From: Mesocentrotus franciscanus
Lineage: Eukaryota > Echinodermata > Echinoidea > Camarodonta > Strongylocentrotidae
Direction of reading: 5' to 3'
DNA length: 64,000 nucleotides
Assembly (NCBI GenBank): GCA_037976565.1
Contig: CP137680.1
Location: 26,361,403-26,425,402 of the forward strand
Shown here piece after piece: positions 23,001-29,807 of this stretch (the first letter of the stretch is position 1; each line of letters starts with the position of its first letter). The notes under the pieces are model-generated. The model was given only the letters and a program-made list of their open reading frames with translations, made no database searches and was not told the origin of the DNA. The position numbers and the translations under genes were made by a program.

Positions 23001-25994
23001 CTCCTGACATCTTATGAGTGAGGAGAAAACCCGCAAACATCGAACCCAAAATAACCCAAATCTGAGGGCAAAACTGAAAACGCTTTGAGTTCAATGTAGG
23101 CAGTAGGAAAAGATGACATGTGATGATTTTGTCAAGTCATTGTTAATCTTCATCAGGACTGACAAAGAAATAAGAGATAGGTACTCCATGGAATAGTTAT
23201 AAAGTCGGTCTTGTGTAATAGGCCATTTTTGAAACGTAACAATATTTATGAATATGCCTTTGTAAGGCGCCTCAATAAAAAAATTATTAAAAAAAAAAAA
23301 AAAAATCACATGTTTTACTGAGTATGGTTATAAACATGAAGATCAACATTCCTAATGCAGGACTTGATGCCAACAGGTGCCAGGGACACATGGGCACCAA
23401 TATTTGAAGTATGGAGCCCCCAAAATTTAGAATATTGCGAAGGGGGCTCATGCACAAAGACCCTAGAAATTCCAATCTGGACTTCCAGTAAAGAAAAGTT
23501 TGTGAGCTCTGCCTAATCATCCTGAAGATTTGATACCAACAATGTGATGAACTGTGTTCTCTCCCACAGACAAGCTGCTTCTAATGCTCCAATCCATCAA
23601 GAGGGCTCGTGCTGTGGACAGCTCTAATCCCAAGCTACATGAGTGTATAGTCAAGTTCTGTAAAAAGGGTGAGTGCCTTCATTAGATGTACCTATGTATT
23701 GCAGTAACTTGTCACATGATTCCTCTATAGCCTTTAACTTGCCTCTGAAGTAGTGTTTGTAATTTATCAAATGATTCTTTCTTTAATCCACGTGTCATGT
23801 GTATCCCTTGACCTGCATTTCTTATAGGATGAGTTATTTGTTGTGAAACATCTCACTGCTTTACAAATAGCTAGTAGTCCATTCCAGTTTCAGTCATCCT
23901 ATTGCCATTTTAAAGATGCATTTTGTTCTATGCCCATACTATAAACTGATCCTGTTTGAAATTTCTTGTAAGAAAATATCAGGTAGCAAGAATTTTCCAT
24001 ATGGCATGAAATATAAATATTGATTGATGATAGTCTAGAATGCCTTTGAATCTTCATCATCATCATCACCTTTGTTTCATTTTTTTCTTCTTCTTGACAG
24101 TGAATGAGAGGATAGAGCAGCAGCCTGAAGCAGTCCGAACCGTCCTAGAGCAAGAAGTGAAACTCCTACTTGGTGATAAAGACATTGCACAATACAACAA
24201 GACCTTCATGGATACTAACCTTTCATCCCAACCACACAGAATATCAGGTAGGTAGTGGTTGGATATCTGGATCTCGTCCTTTTGTCTGTTCTTTCATGCA
24301 AGGTCGCTAGTTTTCTGACAATTATTGCATTATTTTCATAATGTACCTCATTATTTTTAGTTTGGCATTCCAAGCAAAGCAAAGCAGTCAGAGCTGCTTA
24401 ATGATAATGTGCAAACGAAATTTCATTGATCTAAATCAGTTCCAAGTTACAATTGCAATTTTTCCTATGTTAGGAATAGTAGGAATTGAAGCGAGTGGCA
24501 ATTACAATCTGTAGGAGTGATTTTAGGATGAAGCAGAACTTCCATCATGCAATCAATGTCCAAAAAAGGGGGGGGGAGAGCAGTGATGGTACAGGGATTC
24601 CACCCATAGCAAGTAAGTAAAAGACAAATTGCTATAAGGTACACTACGTGACCAAATCTCTTTAATTCGGCTTCAAAATCCTGCAATGATATCTCTTGCC
24701 CTGTGATGATGGTAAGGTTCCCTCTCCTGACATCCTGTGGGTGAGGAGAAAACCCGTCAAACATCGAACCCAATTAAATAACTTCTGAGGGCACAGCTAA
24801 TGGCATTCAGGATTAATGTGAATGTGTTAGGATACTGTATTTGAGAATGAAACTGTTTAAATAGTGTATACAGCTGCTTGTATAGAACATTCAAGAGAGG
24901 TGGTCATTGACTTTATTTCAGAGAAATTCTTCTTTGTATTTTTGTCTGGGTGTGCTTTGTATTTTGTCAGGGTGTGCTTTGTTTGCTTATGGGAAAAGCA
25001 TCCAGATTGCCCACTGGCCACATATTTCAATTTGTGAGAGATGTATCAAAATTGCATAAGATGAATTTGAAATTCTGTACTCTTTTTTTTTTTTTTTTTC
25101 GTTTCCATAACAGGCGCCCTCGGTATGTACTTCCTTGACCCTTCCAAGAAGGATGAAGCAATCTCATTAGCTACTCACCTAGGAAACACCCTCACGGATA
25201 GGACTATTCAGGTGAGTATCTCATTTACTCCATATCTATGAATGCAATGGAAATGCCCACTCCATTATTGTAGAAATATCCATGGCAGTTATGTACTAGA
25301 TATGGTATTGCAATTCAAAAGATGTTGTAGATATAGAAGTAGCTTTTTGGCATAGTACGATTTTCATCATGCCTATGTGATGTACAATATTCTTTATCAT
25401 CCACAAAATACTGATGACTTCTGAATGATTGATAACAGGAGCAATATATGGCATCCAATCAGAGCATTATTTATAAAATCTTGTCAAAATGCTCAACTGA
25501 CAGACTAGATGTGGTACAGATCAGATAAGGGACTATTTAGTTTGCCCAATTTTCATTTAGAAGTAAAGGTTGTTTTTTTACAGTCTTTGCAAGGTGTGTA
25601 TCCAAACTTCTTATCATGGTCAATATGCAAATGCAAACTCAAAAAGAAAAAAAAAATCATTGTTGAGCCATTGATATTGATACATTGGAGAAGTTGTTTT
25701 TATCCTCGAGTGTTCTCTCTTTCAGAATGGCATCCGAGTCCTAGAGCTTCTGCAATCGGACTTGAAATGTGAATCGATGGCTTCCGAGTACCAGGCCCAA
25801 TGTCATGAACTCTTCCCTATGCAACCGCTTTCCAACCACCAAGGATGAACCACACCATGGAGAACAATGACAACGACGCAGAGGAGGAGGAGAAGACGGC
25901 CCCAACCTCAAATGATGTCTCGTCCACATCCAATGACATCTGTCCGAGTTCGAATGAGATCGAACTCTCCTGCAACTCAATGGGGGATAACTGA
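4952..25994 (+). CDS. NAA15: NAA15, NatA N-terminal acetyltransferase auxiliary subunit (18 visible coding exons, 5' incomplete)
   Basis: NAA15 is the TPR-rich scaffold of the NatA complex. It binds the catalytic subunit NAA10 and docks the enzyme at the ribosome exit tunnel, where NatA acetylates nascent Ser, Ala, Thr, Gly and similar N termini after methionine removal. Joined exons give about 779 codons up to the last exon and align along their whole length with the vertebrate protein, with blocks such as [34 protein letters not shown] and [19 protein letters not shown]. All introns are GT-AG and the reading phase carries across every junction. The first exon (about 19 residues) is not visible in the window. 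The last exon has an apparent one-base deletion at 25816-25817, after which the expected acidic C-terminal tail continues in another frame to a stop at 25992-25994. NAA16 is a vertebrate paralogue; in an invertebrate a single NAA15/16 gene is expected. Confidence 0.95.
5590..5694 (+). CDS. NAA15: NAA15 visible exon 2
   Basis: Acceptor TTTTTTCAG. Encodes [20 protein letters not shown] through NDLRSHV plus one base of Cys. The donor GTATCC is non-consensus but the phase matches the next exon. Confidence 0.92.
6104..6192 (+). CDS. NAA15: NAA15 visible exon 3
   Basis: Acceptor TGTGTCAG. Encodes (C)[20 protein letters not shown] and YRNALKWDK, a TPR helix pair; donor GTAAGG. Confidence 0.94.
6292..6808 (+). 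mobile_element. MITE family C, copy 1 (TTAA-flanked, 517 bp)
   Basis: Starts TTAAAGGTACTATGTCCCAT and ends with its inverse, ATGGGACATAGTACCTTTAA. Ends coincide with TTAA, as in piggyBac-type elements. Other copies are at 29272 (same orientation), 36307 and 53527 (inverted). Open frames inside are not conserved between copies. Confidence 0.9.
7149..7217 (+). CDS. NAA15: NAA15 visible exon 4
   Basis: Acceptor TTTTCCAG. Encodes [20 protein letters not shown] followed by GYK; 23 codons in phase 0; donor GTAAGA. Confidence 0.94.
7381..7476 (+). repeat. Repeat X, copy 1 (~97 bp)
   Basis: Consensus starts TTGCCCTGTGATGATGGTAA and ends TTCTGAGGGCAA, so the ends pair (TTGCCCT with AGGGCA). Inside, GGTT/AACC and TCTCC/GGAGA can form a second stem. 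Intron after visible exon 4. Confidence 0.85.
7477..8297. other. Intronic sequence around visible exon 5
   Basis: Apart from exon 5 (7813-7947) and a short TTG run near 8040, nothing is recognised. Confidence 0.5.
7813..7947 (+). CDS. NAA15: NAA15 visible exon 5
   Basis: Acceptor TATATCAG. Encodes [20 protein letters not shown] and continues to EEFRKTQQ; 45 codons, phase 0; donor GTACAG. Confidence 0.94.
8298..8481. repeat. 184-bp hairpin-forming inverted repeat
   Basis: The left arm from GGTTCCTCATTCTACCCTCA to TAAGTAGAACAGGT and the right arm back to GAATGAGGAACC are near-perfect inverse copies of about 83 bp around a ~15-bp centre (AATATGCATG). There are one- to two-base differences. No clear target duplication. 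Confidence 0.9.
8941..9575 (+). mobile_element. Repeat Y, copy 1 (~635 bp) containing repeat X
   Basis: Begins ATTTGCATTTGCAGAGAAAG, contains repeat X at 9146-9243, and ends near GTTCAGACGACCTCTATTG. It aligns with 12552-13465 (interrupted by another insertion) and 16380-16835 (left-truncated). A 186-residue minus-strand open frame over it is not maintained in the other copies, so I treat it as accidental. Confidence 0.8.
9146..9243 (+). repeat. Repeat X, copy 2 (inside repeat Y)
   Basis: Same sequence and ends as the copy at 7381; intron after visible exon 5. Confidence 0.9.
9912..10059 (+). CDS. NAA15: NAA15 visible exon 6
   Basis: Acceptor GCCCCACAG. Encodes [20 protein letters not shown] to CLQETK plus one base; donor GTAACA. 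Confidence 0.94.
10629..10844 (+). CDS. NAA15: NAA15 visible exon 7
   Basis: Acceptor TTTCTTAG. Encodes [20 protein letters not shown], the conserved [14 protein letters not shown], and [10 protein letters not shown] plus one base of Gly; donor GTAGTT. Confidence 0.95.
10931..11240 (+). repeat. Hairpin-headed AGGTCA repeat element, short copy
   Basis: Begins with a hairpin (CCCCTCGCCGAC-GAA-GTCGGAGGGG), then a run of GTCC/TTCC tetramers, then about 1.5 units of a ~125-bp repeat with TTTGGTTTCCGATC and AGGTCAAAGGTCAAAGGTCA (three AGGTCA half-sites one base apart). Same architecture as 2512 and 20937. Confidence 0.8.
11241..11576. other. Intronic AT-rich sequence, nothing recognised
   Basis: No coding signal or repeat family identified. 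Confidence 0.5.
11577..11955 (+). mobile_element. MITE family D, copy 1 (TTAA-flanked, 379 bp)
   Basis: Begins TTAAAGGGATCGTTTAACAA and ends CCGGATCCCTTTAA. The second copy is at 59871-60250. Ends at TTAA suggest a piggyBac-type origin. Confidence 0.88.
12023..12202 (+). CDS. NAA15: NAA15 visible exon 8
   Basis: Acceptor GTCTTTTAG. Encodes [20 protein letters not shown], then [20 protein letters not shown] and on to GRFSKE; donor GTCAGT. Confidence 0.94.
12251..12401 (-). mobile_element. SINE body fragment (no tRNA head)
   Basis: GGTACCTATTTACTACACAT, GGGTGGAGAGTGGCAAATGC and ATTAATGTCTTGCC match, inverted, the body of the SINE at 61696-61975 and, in the same orientation, part of 49079-49437. 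The tRNA-derived head is absent. Confidence 0.65.
12749..13088. mobile_element. Element B, copy 1 (hAT-like MITE nested in repeat Y)
   Basis: Ends AGACCTGCCAACC and GGTTGGCAGGTCT are exact inverses. Flanks GGATATAC (12741-12748) and GGGTATAC (13089-13096) look like an 8-bp target duplication with one mismatch, as expected for hAT elements. Interior has CAGTACGATTTAATCG-like and TACGATTTT blocks. A second copy lies at 20170-20570. Confidence 0.8.
13111..13206 (+). repeat. Repeat X, copy 3 (inside repeat Y)
   Basis: TTGCCCTGTGATGATGGTAA to CTTCTGAGGGCA; intron after visible exon 8. Confidence 0.9.
13654..13829 (+). CDS. NAA15: NAA15 visible exon 9
   Basis: Acceptor CATTCTTTAG. Encodes [40 protein letters not shown] and the conserved [16 protein letters not shown]; donor GTGAGT. 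Confidence 0.95.
13988..14676 (+). mobile_element. MITE family J (TTAA-flanked, 689 bp)
   Basis: Left end TTAAAGGAGGATGGAAAAGG and right end CTTCTCCACCCTCCTTTAA are imperfect inverses. Contains an internal inverted pair, GTGACGTAAGAGGGAAGAC (about 14186) and GTCTTCCCTCTTACGTCAC (about 14450). It shares its right TTAA with the adjoining family A element. Confidence 0.7.
14212..14430 (+). repeat. Dispersed repeat I, copy 1
   Basis: From ATAAGCCAGTTCATAGTTGC to CCATCGCTG it is about 90% identical to 46866-47095 in an ACSF2 intron. Here it sits between the internal inverted pair of element J. Confidence 0.8.
14673..15450 (+). mobile_element. MITE family A, full copy (TTAA-flanked, 778 bp, long inverted arms)
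   Basis: Begins TTAAAGTACAAGTCCACTCC and ends GGAGTGGACTTGGCCTTTAA. The arms stay complementary for about 200 bp (for example AAAATCGGATAACTAATAAG against CTTATTAGTTATCCGATTTT). Related copies are at 1505 (partial) and 60608. Confidence 0.9.
15451..16379. other. Intron sequence flanking visible exon 10
   Basis: Exon at 15886-16038; otherwise no gene or repeat recognised. Confidence 0.5.
15886..16038 (+). CDS. NAA15: NAA15 visible exon 10
   Basis: Acceptor TGTCTCTAG. Encodes [37 protein letters not shown] and EEMCSKFTR; donor GTGAGT. Confidence 0.95.
16380..16835 (+). mobile_element. Repeat Y, copy 3 (left-truncated)
   Basis: Aligns with 9112-9575 from CTTAAATGTT through repeat X to GTTCAGACGACCTTTATTG. 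The first ~170 bp of the family are missing. Confidence 0.8.
16416..16508 (+). repeat. Repeat X, copy 4 (inside repeat Y)
   Basis: TTGCCCTGTGATGATGGTAA to ACTTCTGAGGGCA, with a small deletion near AAATAACTTC; intron after visible exon 10. Confidence 0.9.
16925..17053 (+). CDS. NAA15: NAA15 visible exon 11
   Basis: Acceptor ATGCTACAG. Encodes [20 protein letters not shown], one of the most conserved NAA15 blocks, ending CLEVDR; donor GTAAGC. Confidence 0.95.
17410..17507 (+). repeat. Repeat X, copy 5 (stand-alone)
   Basis: Same ends as the other copies but without the flanking Y sequence; intron after visible exon 11. Confidence 0.9.
17508..17975. other. Intronic sequence, nothing recognised
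   Basis: AT-rich with no coding signal or repeat family identified. Confidence 0.5.
17976..18125 (+). CDS. NAA15: NAA15 visible exon 12
   Basis: Acceptor ATCATGCAG. Encodes [40 protein letters not shown]; donor GTAAGC. Confidence 0.95.
18363..19024. mobile_element. 662-bp palindromic foldback element with 9-bp target duplication
   Basis: The left arm from TAGACCGAAGATTTCTGTCT and the right arm ending AGACAGAAATCTTCGGTCTA are inverse copies over about 310 bp each. They meet at a short unpaired centre near 18690. The element is flanked by GCCCTTTTG at 18354-18362 and again at 19025-19033. A 112-residue open frame runs through it but is a by-product of the palindrome. Confidence 0.95.
19160..19320 (+). 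pseudogene. Partial duplicate of NAA15 exon 13 end plus donor and intron start
   Basis: GCCTAAGGAGGAAGAACTGG and GTGCCGG are identical to the end of exon 13 (19650-19678). Similarity continues past the splice donor to ACCAAAGAGACTGCATAAGTGCTAA (compare 19754-19780). Used as an exon from the nearby CAG it would read Ala then stop, so it is most likely inert. Confidence 0.85.
19444..19692 (+). CDS. NAA15: NAA15 visible exon 13 (Lys-rich, ribosome-contact region)
   Basis: Acceptor TATTTACAG. Encodes [20 protein letters not shown], then a very basic stretch with [19 protein letters not shown] and a Lys/Glu/Gln-rich helix, ending [11 protein letters not shown]; donor GTGAGT. In the family this charged segment carries nuclear-localisation and ribosome-contact features. 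Its last ~40 bp are duplicated at 19168-19205. Confidence 0.95.
20170..20570. mobile_element. Element B, copy 2
   Basis: Ends CAGAGATGCCAACC and GGTTGGCATCTCTG are inverse to each other and match the copy at 12749. The interior again has CAGTACGATTAAATCG. The 6-bp phrase CATCTG flanks both sides, which does not fit a clean 8-bp duplication. Confidence 0.75.
20647..20755 (+). CDS. NAA15: NAA15 visible exon 14
   Basis: Acceptor TGCATTAG. Encodes [20 protein letters not shown] then [16 protein letters not shown] plus one base; donor GTAAGT. Confidence 0.94.
20937..21890 (+). repeat. Hairpin-headed minisatellite, ~6 units of ~150 bp with AGGTCA direct repeats
   Basis: Starts with hairpin CCTCCGCTAC-AAC-GTAGCCGGAGG, then a GTCC/GTAC run, then units starting CTCGTGATCGCGTTATCTCA at about 21019, 21169, 21320, 21471, 21616 and 21760. 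Most units hold AGGTCAAAGGTCA (two half-sites one base apart). The array ends near GGCGGAGGCATC (21854), which echoes the inverse of the head. Confidence 0.9.
22061..22474 (+). CDS. Unrecognised 137-residue ORF inside a TIR element
   Basis: A single uninterrupted frame with a strong start context (CCCCAACATGGCG); the frame is open further upstream to 21899. The product begins [20 protein letters not shown], alternates hydrophobic and charged residues like a folded alpha/beta domain, then has [16 protein letters not shown] and a Lys-rich end. I do not recognise the family. The upstream ~100 bp are richer in CpG than the surroundings. The final codons are followed by AAG-GTCTGA, which could be a captured weak splice donor, so this may be a host first exon carried by a transposon. 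It could also be part of a transposon protein. Confidence 0.55.
   Translation: MASYGVQFTGKFGAHVLFSVLRKVDIEATIGEIVQDLAADIFVVKNIKASKENCGPFSDLLLSETVSLLQDFGYRYVVATLTPVSVTDTEEDRTKPNAFEVLMSSSKRRDKVDLQVMKKTTSSGKVDDLNAKIIPKV
22973..23071 (+). repeat. Repeat X, copy 6
   Basis: TTGCCCTGTGATGATTTTAA to TCTGAGGGCA; slightly diverged; intron after visible exon 14. Confidence 0.85.
23570..23668 (+). CDS. NAA15: NAA15 visible exon 15
   Basis: Acceptor CTCCCACAG. Encodes (D)[19 protein letters not shown] then [13 protein letters not shown] plus one base; donor GTGAGT. Confidence 0.94.
24101..24247 (+). CDS. NAA15: NAA15 visible exon 16
   Basis: Acceptor TTCTTGACAG. Encodes [38 protein letters not shown] and QPHRIS plus one base; donor GTAGGT. 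Confidence 0.94.
24696..24793 (+). repeat. Repeat X, copy 7
   Basis: TTGCCCTGTGATGATGGTAA to ACTTCTGAGGGCA; intron after visible exon 16. Confidence 0.9.
25114..25211 (+). CDS. NAA15: NAA15 visible exon 17
   Basis: A long poly-T tract precedes the acceptor CATAACAG. Encodes [20 protein letters not shown] then [13 protein letters not shown]; donor GTGAGT. Confidence 0.94.
25726..25994 (+). CDS. NAA15: NAA15 last coding exon, with apparent frameshift
   Basis: Acceptor CTTTCAG. In frame it reads [20 protein letters not shown] and QAQCHELFP, then stops early at 25846-25848. In the frame starting at 25818 the sequence instead continues YATAFQPP, matching the conserved YALAFMPP of vertebrate NAA15, followed by an acidic Asn/Glu/Ser-rich tail to TGA at 25992-25994. 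One base appears to be missing in the CCC run at 25815-25817. Whether this is an assembly or read error, or a real frameshift allele, cannot be told from sequence alone. Confidence 0.85.
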
Positions 25995-26548
25995 GGTTTG
26001 ATTTCCCTGCTGCCAGGTTTCTTCAAGTATTTGCAGGAAGTGCGAGAAAGAGAAGATGCTCATGTGGTTATGTATCATGACTTGTGGAGTAGCATCTGTT
26101 GGTGCTTCAGTGGAATTTTGATGGCATTGTACTCCGAGGCCAGATGGTCAAGCTTTGCAAAGTTTTGAGGTTCTTGATGATGCCATGCAATACCGAGAGA
26201 ACTCTTTATCCTGGTCAGGGTTAGAGTGGACACAATTATTAAATTTTCCCCGTTTTCCCCTCCCAGATGTAAGCCACAGACAATGCAATGATAGGGTAAA
26301 TTGGAGATATCTTGAGATGTCCGATGTTTGTGTTATTTGTGTGTATCTTGAATTCCAAGTCTCCCGTTTATCCACCTCTTGTTCATTAGCAGTATGCCAT
26401 TTTGGCAATCCACAAATCCCACTTTGCTGGATCGATACCAGAGTCTCCAAAATGTCAATGTACATGATCAAATGAGGGCATCTAACAAGTAGGTAACATG
26501 TTTTCCAGAGAGAAGTCCCTGGTAGCATAGGCTGTGCCAAGATACAAT
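25995..26548 (+). other. NAA15: Likely NAA15 3' UTR
   Basis: No further coding similarity. A weak polyadenylation-like ATTAAA is at 26238-26243; the nearest canonical AATAAA is at 29047-29052, so the transcript end cannot be placed. Confidence 0.4.
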
Positions 26549-27438
26549 GGCCCGTATTCTGAAGTCGTGTCTAACTTAGTCATGTCTAAAGTTAAACAAC
26601 TGTTTATTTAGACATGACTTAAATGCGAGGTCACGTCTTAGTCCTGTCTAACTAAATTTTGTATTCTGAAGTCGTATCTAAGTCGCGTCTAACTAAACAA
26701 CTGTTTAAGTCCTGTCTAAGTCGTGTTTAACTACGAAGTGGTGTTTAACTTTAGTCACGACTTCTGCACATACCCAGTAGGCGTTAATTCTGACATTTTT
26801 GCAGAGGATAGACCAAATGCGCATGCATGCGCGCACCGGATAACGCGCACAGCTGTGCTGCCATGGTGATGTGATCGTGATTTCGATATCGACTGTATGT
26901 ACTGTGTACGTACACGTACTGCACTGTTTACTGGCGCACGCACAGTACAAACACAGTTCACTAATAATATTAGTGCGTCAGTGCTCGGAAGATCCAGAAA
27001 GAAACTTCTCCAACAGAATGGATGGTTTAGTATAGATTATGGAATTTCCAAGATGTCACCATTAGATAAGAATATTTAATATTATCGAGAAAAAAATATA
27101 TGGCTCGGCGAGAAAAATCCTGCAAAACTTATTTGAAATTTTAGAGGGTGCACGTACCATCGTTCTCCCCTGCAAGTTCGGGGTCAGCAAGTAGAGTGTA
27201 CCGTATACGTTGAAAAGCAGCAGAATCGCGCTCTTAAACAGGACTTAAACAACCCTCGCAGTTGTCTAAAGTTAAACAGGACTTAGACAGGACTTTGCGT
27301 TTAACTTGACTTAACCACGACTTCAGAATACGAAAAAGTTAGACATGACTTTGTGTCTAAAGTTAGACAGGACTTGGACAGGACTTTAGACAACTGTTTA
27401 GTTAAACAGGAGTTAGACACGACTTCAGAATATGGGCC
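26549..27438. mobile_element. Element K, 890-bp inverted-repeat element with subterminal repeats
   Basis: The left end GGCCCGTATTCTGAAGTCGT is the inverse of the right end (ACGACTTCAGAATATGGGCC). Both flanks are filled with many variants of GTCTAAGTC/GACTTAGAC and GTTTAAC/GTTAAAC. The ~400-bp centre contains GCGCATGCATGCGCGC and no transposase. Confidence 0.85.
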
Positions 27439-27466
27439 AATGACTCTACTATTCTCTATGAATGAA

Positions 27467-28073
27467 TACTGTATAAGCTGTTATTTTCGCGAGGGTTTTA
27501 TTTTCACGAATTTCACGAATTGCATATTATCGCGAATTTATCAACACGCGAAAATATTGCCGCCTCTTCCTTCCGGAGCGCGAAAATATCAGCATAAACT
27601 TATGTGCTTGCGCCCTCTCGATGGCCAGCGCCATTTGCCTGGCCACTGCCAATACTACGTACATGTACATGACCACACTCACTAAGCATGCTATACACAG
27701 CTTCTTGTGTAGCAGCAGTTGCAGTTGCACCGCTTGCAACACTCACTCGGTGATTCCACTTTCCGTGACAGCAAGTGGGGAAGTTCTCATTGTATTACGC
27801 TCGCACCCCTGTCTTAAAATCAATCAGCCTTCCCACTCTATACCGGTACGGTACTCGACTGTATGTGGTGTTATGGGCTGCTGAAACTTGTGTGTGTACT
27901 TACGTGTACTGAGTCTGTGTGTGTATGTGTTGGCGTGAGAAAGTTTGTGAATACGTCATGCCCATTCATTAATTCTGCTGTGCGCTATTTTCGAAAGCAA
28001 AGACTCACGAAAATGTCTCTTGGCCTGTTATTCGCGATAATATCTGTACGCAAAAATATCAGCTTATACAGTA
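27467..28073. mobile_element. Element M, TA-flanked inverted-repeat element (607 bp)
   Basis: The left end TACTGTATAAGCTGTTATTT is the near-inverse of the right end (AAATATCAGCTTATACAGTA). The subterminal region repeats TTCGCGA and TTCACGAA. TA at both ends suggests a Tc1/mariner-type origin. It starts 28 bp after element K. Confidence 0.8.
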
Positions 28074-29271
28074 GTCTTCTCATGGATGTAAGAGCACAAT
28101 TATTGTGTTAAGACTTTAAATGTGGAATAGTTTGAAATATCAATTGATATGTTATCAGTTTTCAAATAATCCATTCCTTGCAATGTGCGAGTGCGTTTTT
28201 TTCCCTTGAACATTTTGCTTTGATCTGTTACAATTATGAGGTACATAGTGGTTGCCAGTGAAATATCCCATTTTAGAGATCTTTTCAACTCTCCAAGTTG
28301 CAGCTGAAAGAAGTACAAGATCGCGAATCACTATATACCTTTCTTAAAGCCATCTTGACTATTCTCATTTATCAAGCACATATCAAGAGATATGTTATTC
28401 AGTGGAACGTATATGTTGGACCTCTGCCTTGAAACAAATTATATGGGGTGTCAAACTGGATCTTATAGTAATGACTATACAAATACACTTAGAATACAAG
28501 TAAGCCAAAATTACAGGGCCGCACAAAAATTATTTCAAGAATCCAAGATTTAACCATTTTTGTCAGTGATTGGGAAACTGTTGGTAATTTTTGAGCTTGT
28601 GGTTTACTGCTTAGTTTTTCTAAACATTGACTAAAAGGTTAAGAAAAGAAATAGAGAGATGCACAGAATCTCTAAATTGAGAGCTATTAACCAGTTGAAG
28701 ATGAAAATATGAACTATTCCCTGCATAGGCATAATCTTTTTAATTCTCTTATTTAGAGACTTTGCCAAATTAATTATCATCCAGAAGATGAACATTTAGC
28801 AGCCTTTTGCTAGATATTATGGTGACATTACAGGAATTTTATTTATTTGATAAATTATAAAATATATCCTTGACAATTAGTTGGCATTCTTTCCTTTTGC
28901 ATACTTTATATAGCACTCTTTATTCCCTCCCAATTTTCATAGCTTCATTGTGTCTGTTGTGTTGTTTAAATGTTAAGTTTTACTCTTGGTTGGTTGCTGC
29001 CTCAAAGAAAATGGTACAATTATAGGGGAAGGGGTCATCTGGAGAGAATAAAATAAGCTAAATGTTATGTTTTCTATAAATATACCTGTCACTGGACTGC
29101 ATATTGCCATCTATCTTATCTGGTAAAGATATCTGTTGATCTCAAAACACGTACCCATCCACATATGTAATTTAATACCTGATATATTTATTGACTAAAG
29201 TTATTATTTCAGCAAGCAATAAGTATGTCTTGTATCAACTATGACTAAGACATTTCAAAGATTTTTCTCCT
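28074..29271. other. Intergenic sequence, nothing recognised
   Basis: AT-rich with no coding signal. A canonical polyadenylation hexamer at 29047-29052 could belong to a long NAA15 3' UTR. Confidence 0.4.
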
Positions 29272-29807
29272 TTAACGATACTATGTCCCTTTGCAGCCAA
29301 CATCAAATTCTGTAGAACTTTGCAGGAATTATGAATATGTCATGTATGTCCTATCTGTGAAATTTAAACGTTAGCAGTGTCCTAATATTCAAATTATGCA
29401 AGGAAACCCGTTTACTTGCTAGACTTCACTGTCAGACACTATCGAGTGACTGACTGGCTTTTTCATCTTTGGTAATAACATACATAAAATGAGCTGTAAA
29501 GGGTACATGAGCATTTGTCTACATCAATAACCCACTTCTTGTAATGGCCAAAATTAAACTGATTGAATCTTTGTGCAGCAAAAAATGTACGACCATTTGG
29601 TACAATGGTCTGAAAAATCAGACTATTACTTACTGGCTCTATAGCTCCTAAGTCGATTTGACAACTAATAGTCGTTATTTTCCCACTTAAAGACATTTTC
29701 AAGCCCCCTTTTTTAAAGGAAGTTCTAAATTAGTATTGTCTTTCAAATGCCGTTGGAATTTAACCTTTTCATTTTTTGGGCCTGCAAATGGGACATAGTA
29801 CCTTTAA
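29272..29807 (+). mobile_element. MITE family C, copy 2
   Basis: TTAACGATACTATGTCCCTT to AATGGGACATAGTACCTTTAA; same orientation as copy 1 and about 536 bp. Confidence 0.88.

Larger units (their letters stand above)
23072..24695. other. Introns flanking visible exons 15 and 16
   Basis: Contains a scrap of element L (AATAGGCCATTTTTGAAACG near 23218), a poly-A run near 23289-23305 and the two exons. Otherwise nothing is recognised. Confidence 0.5.
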
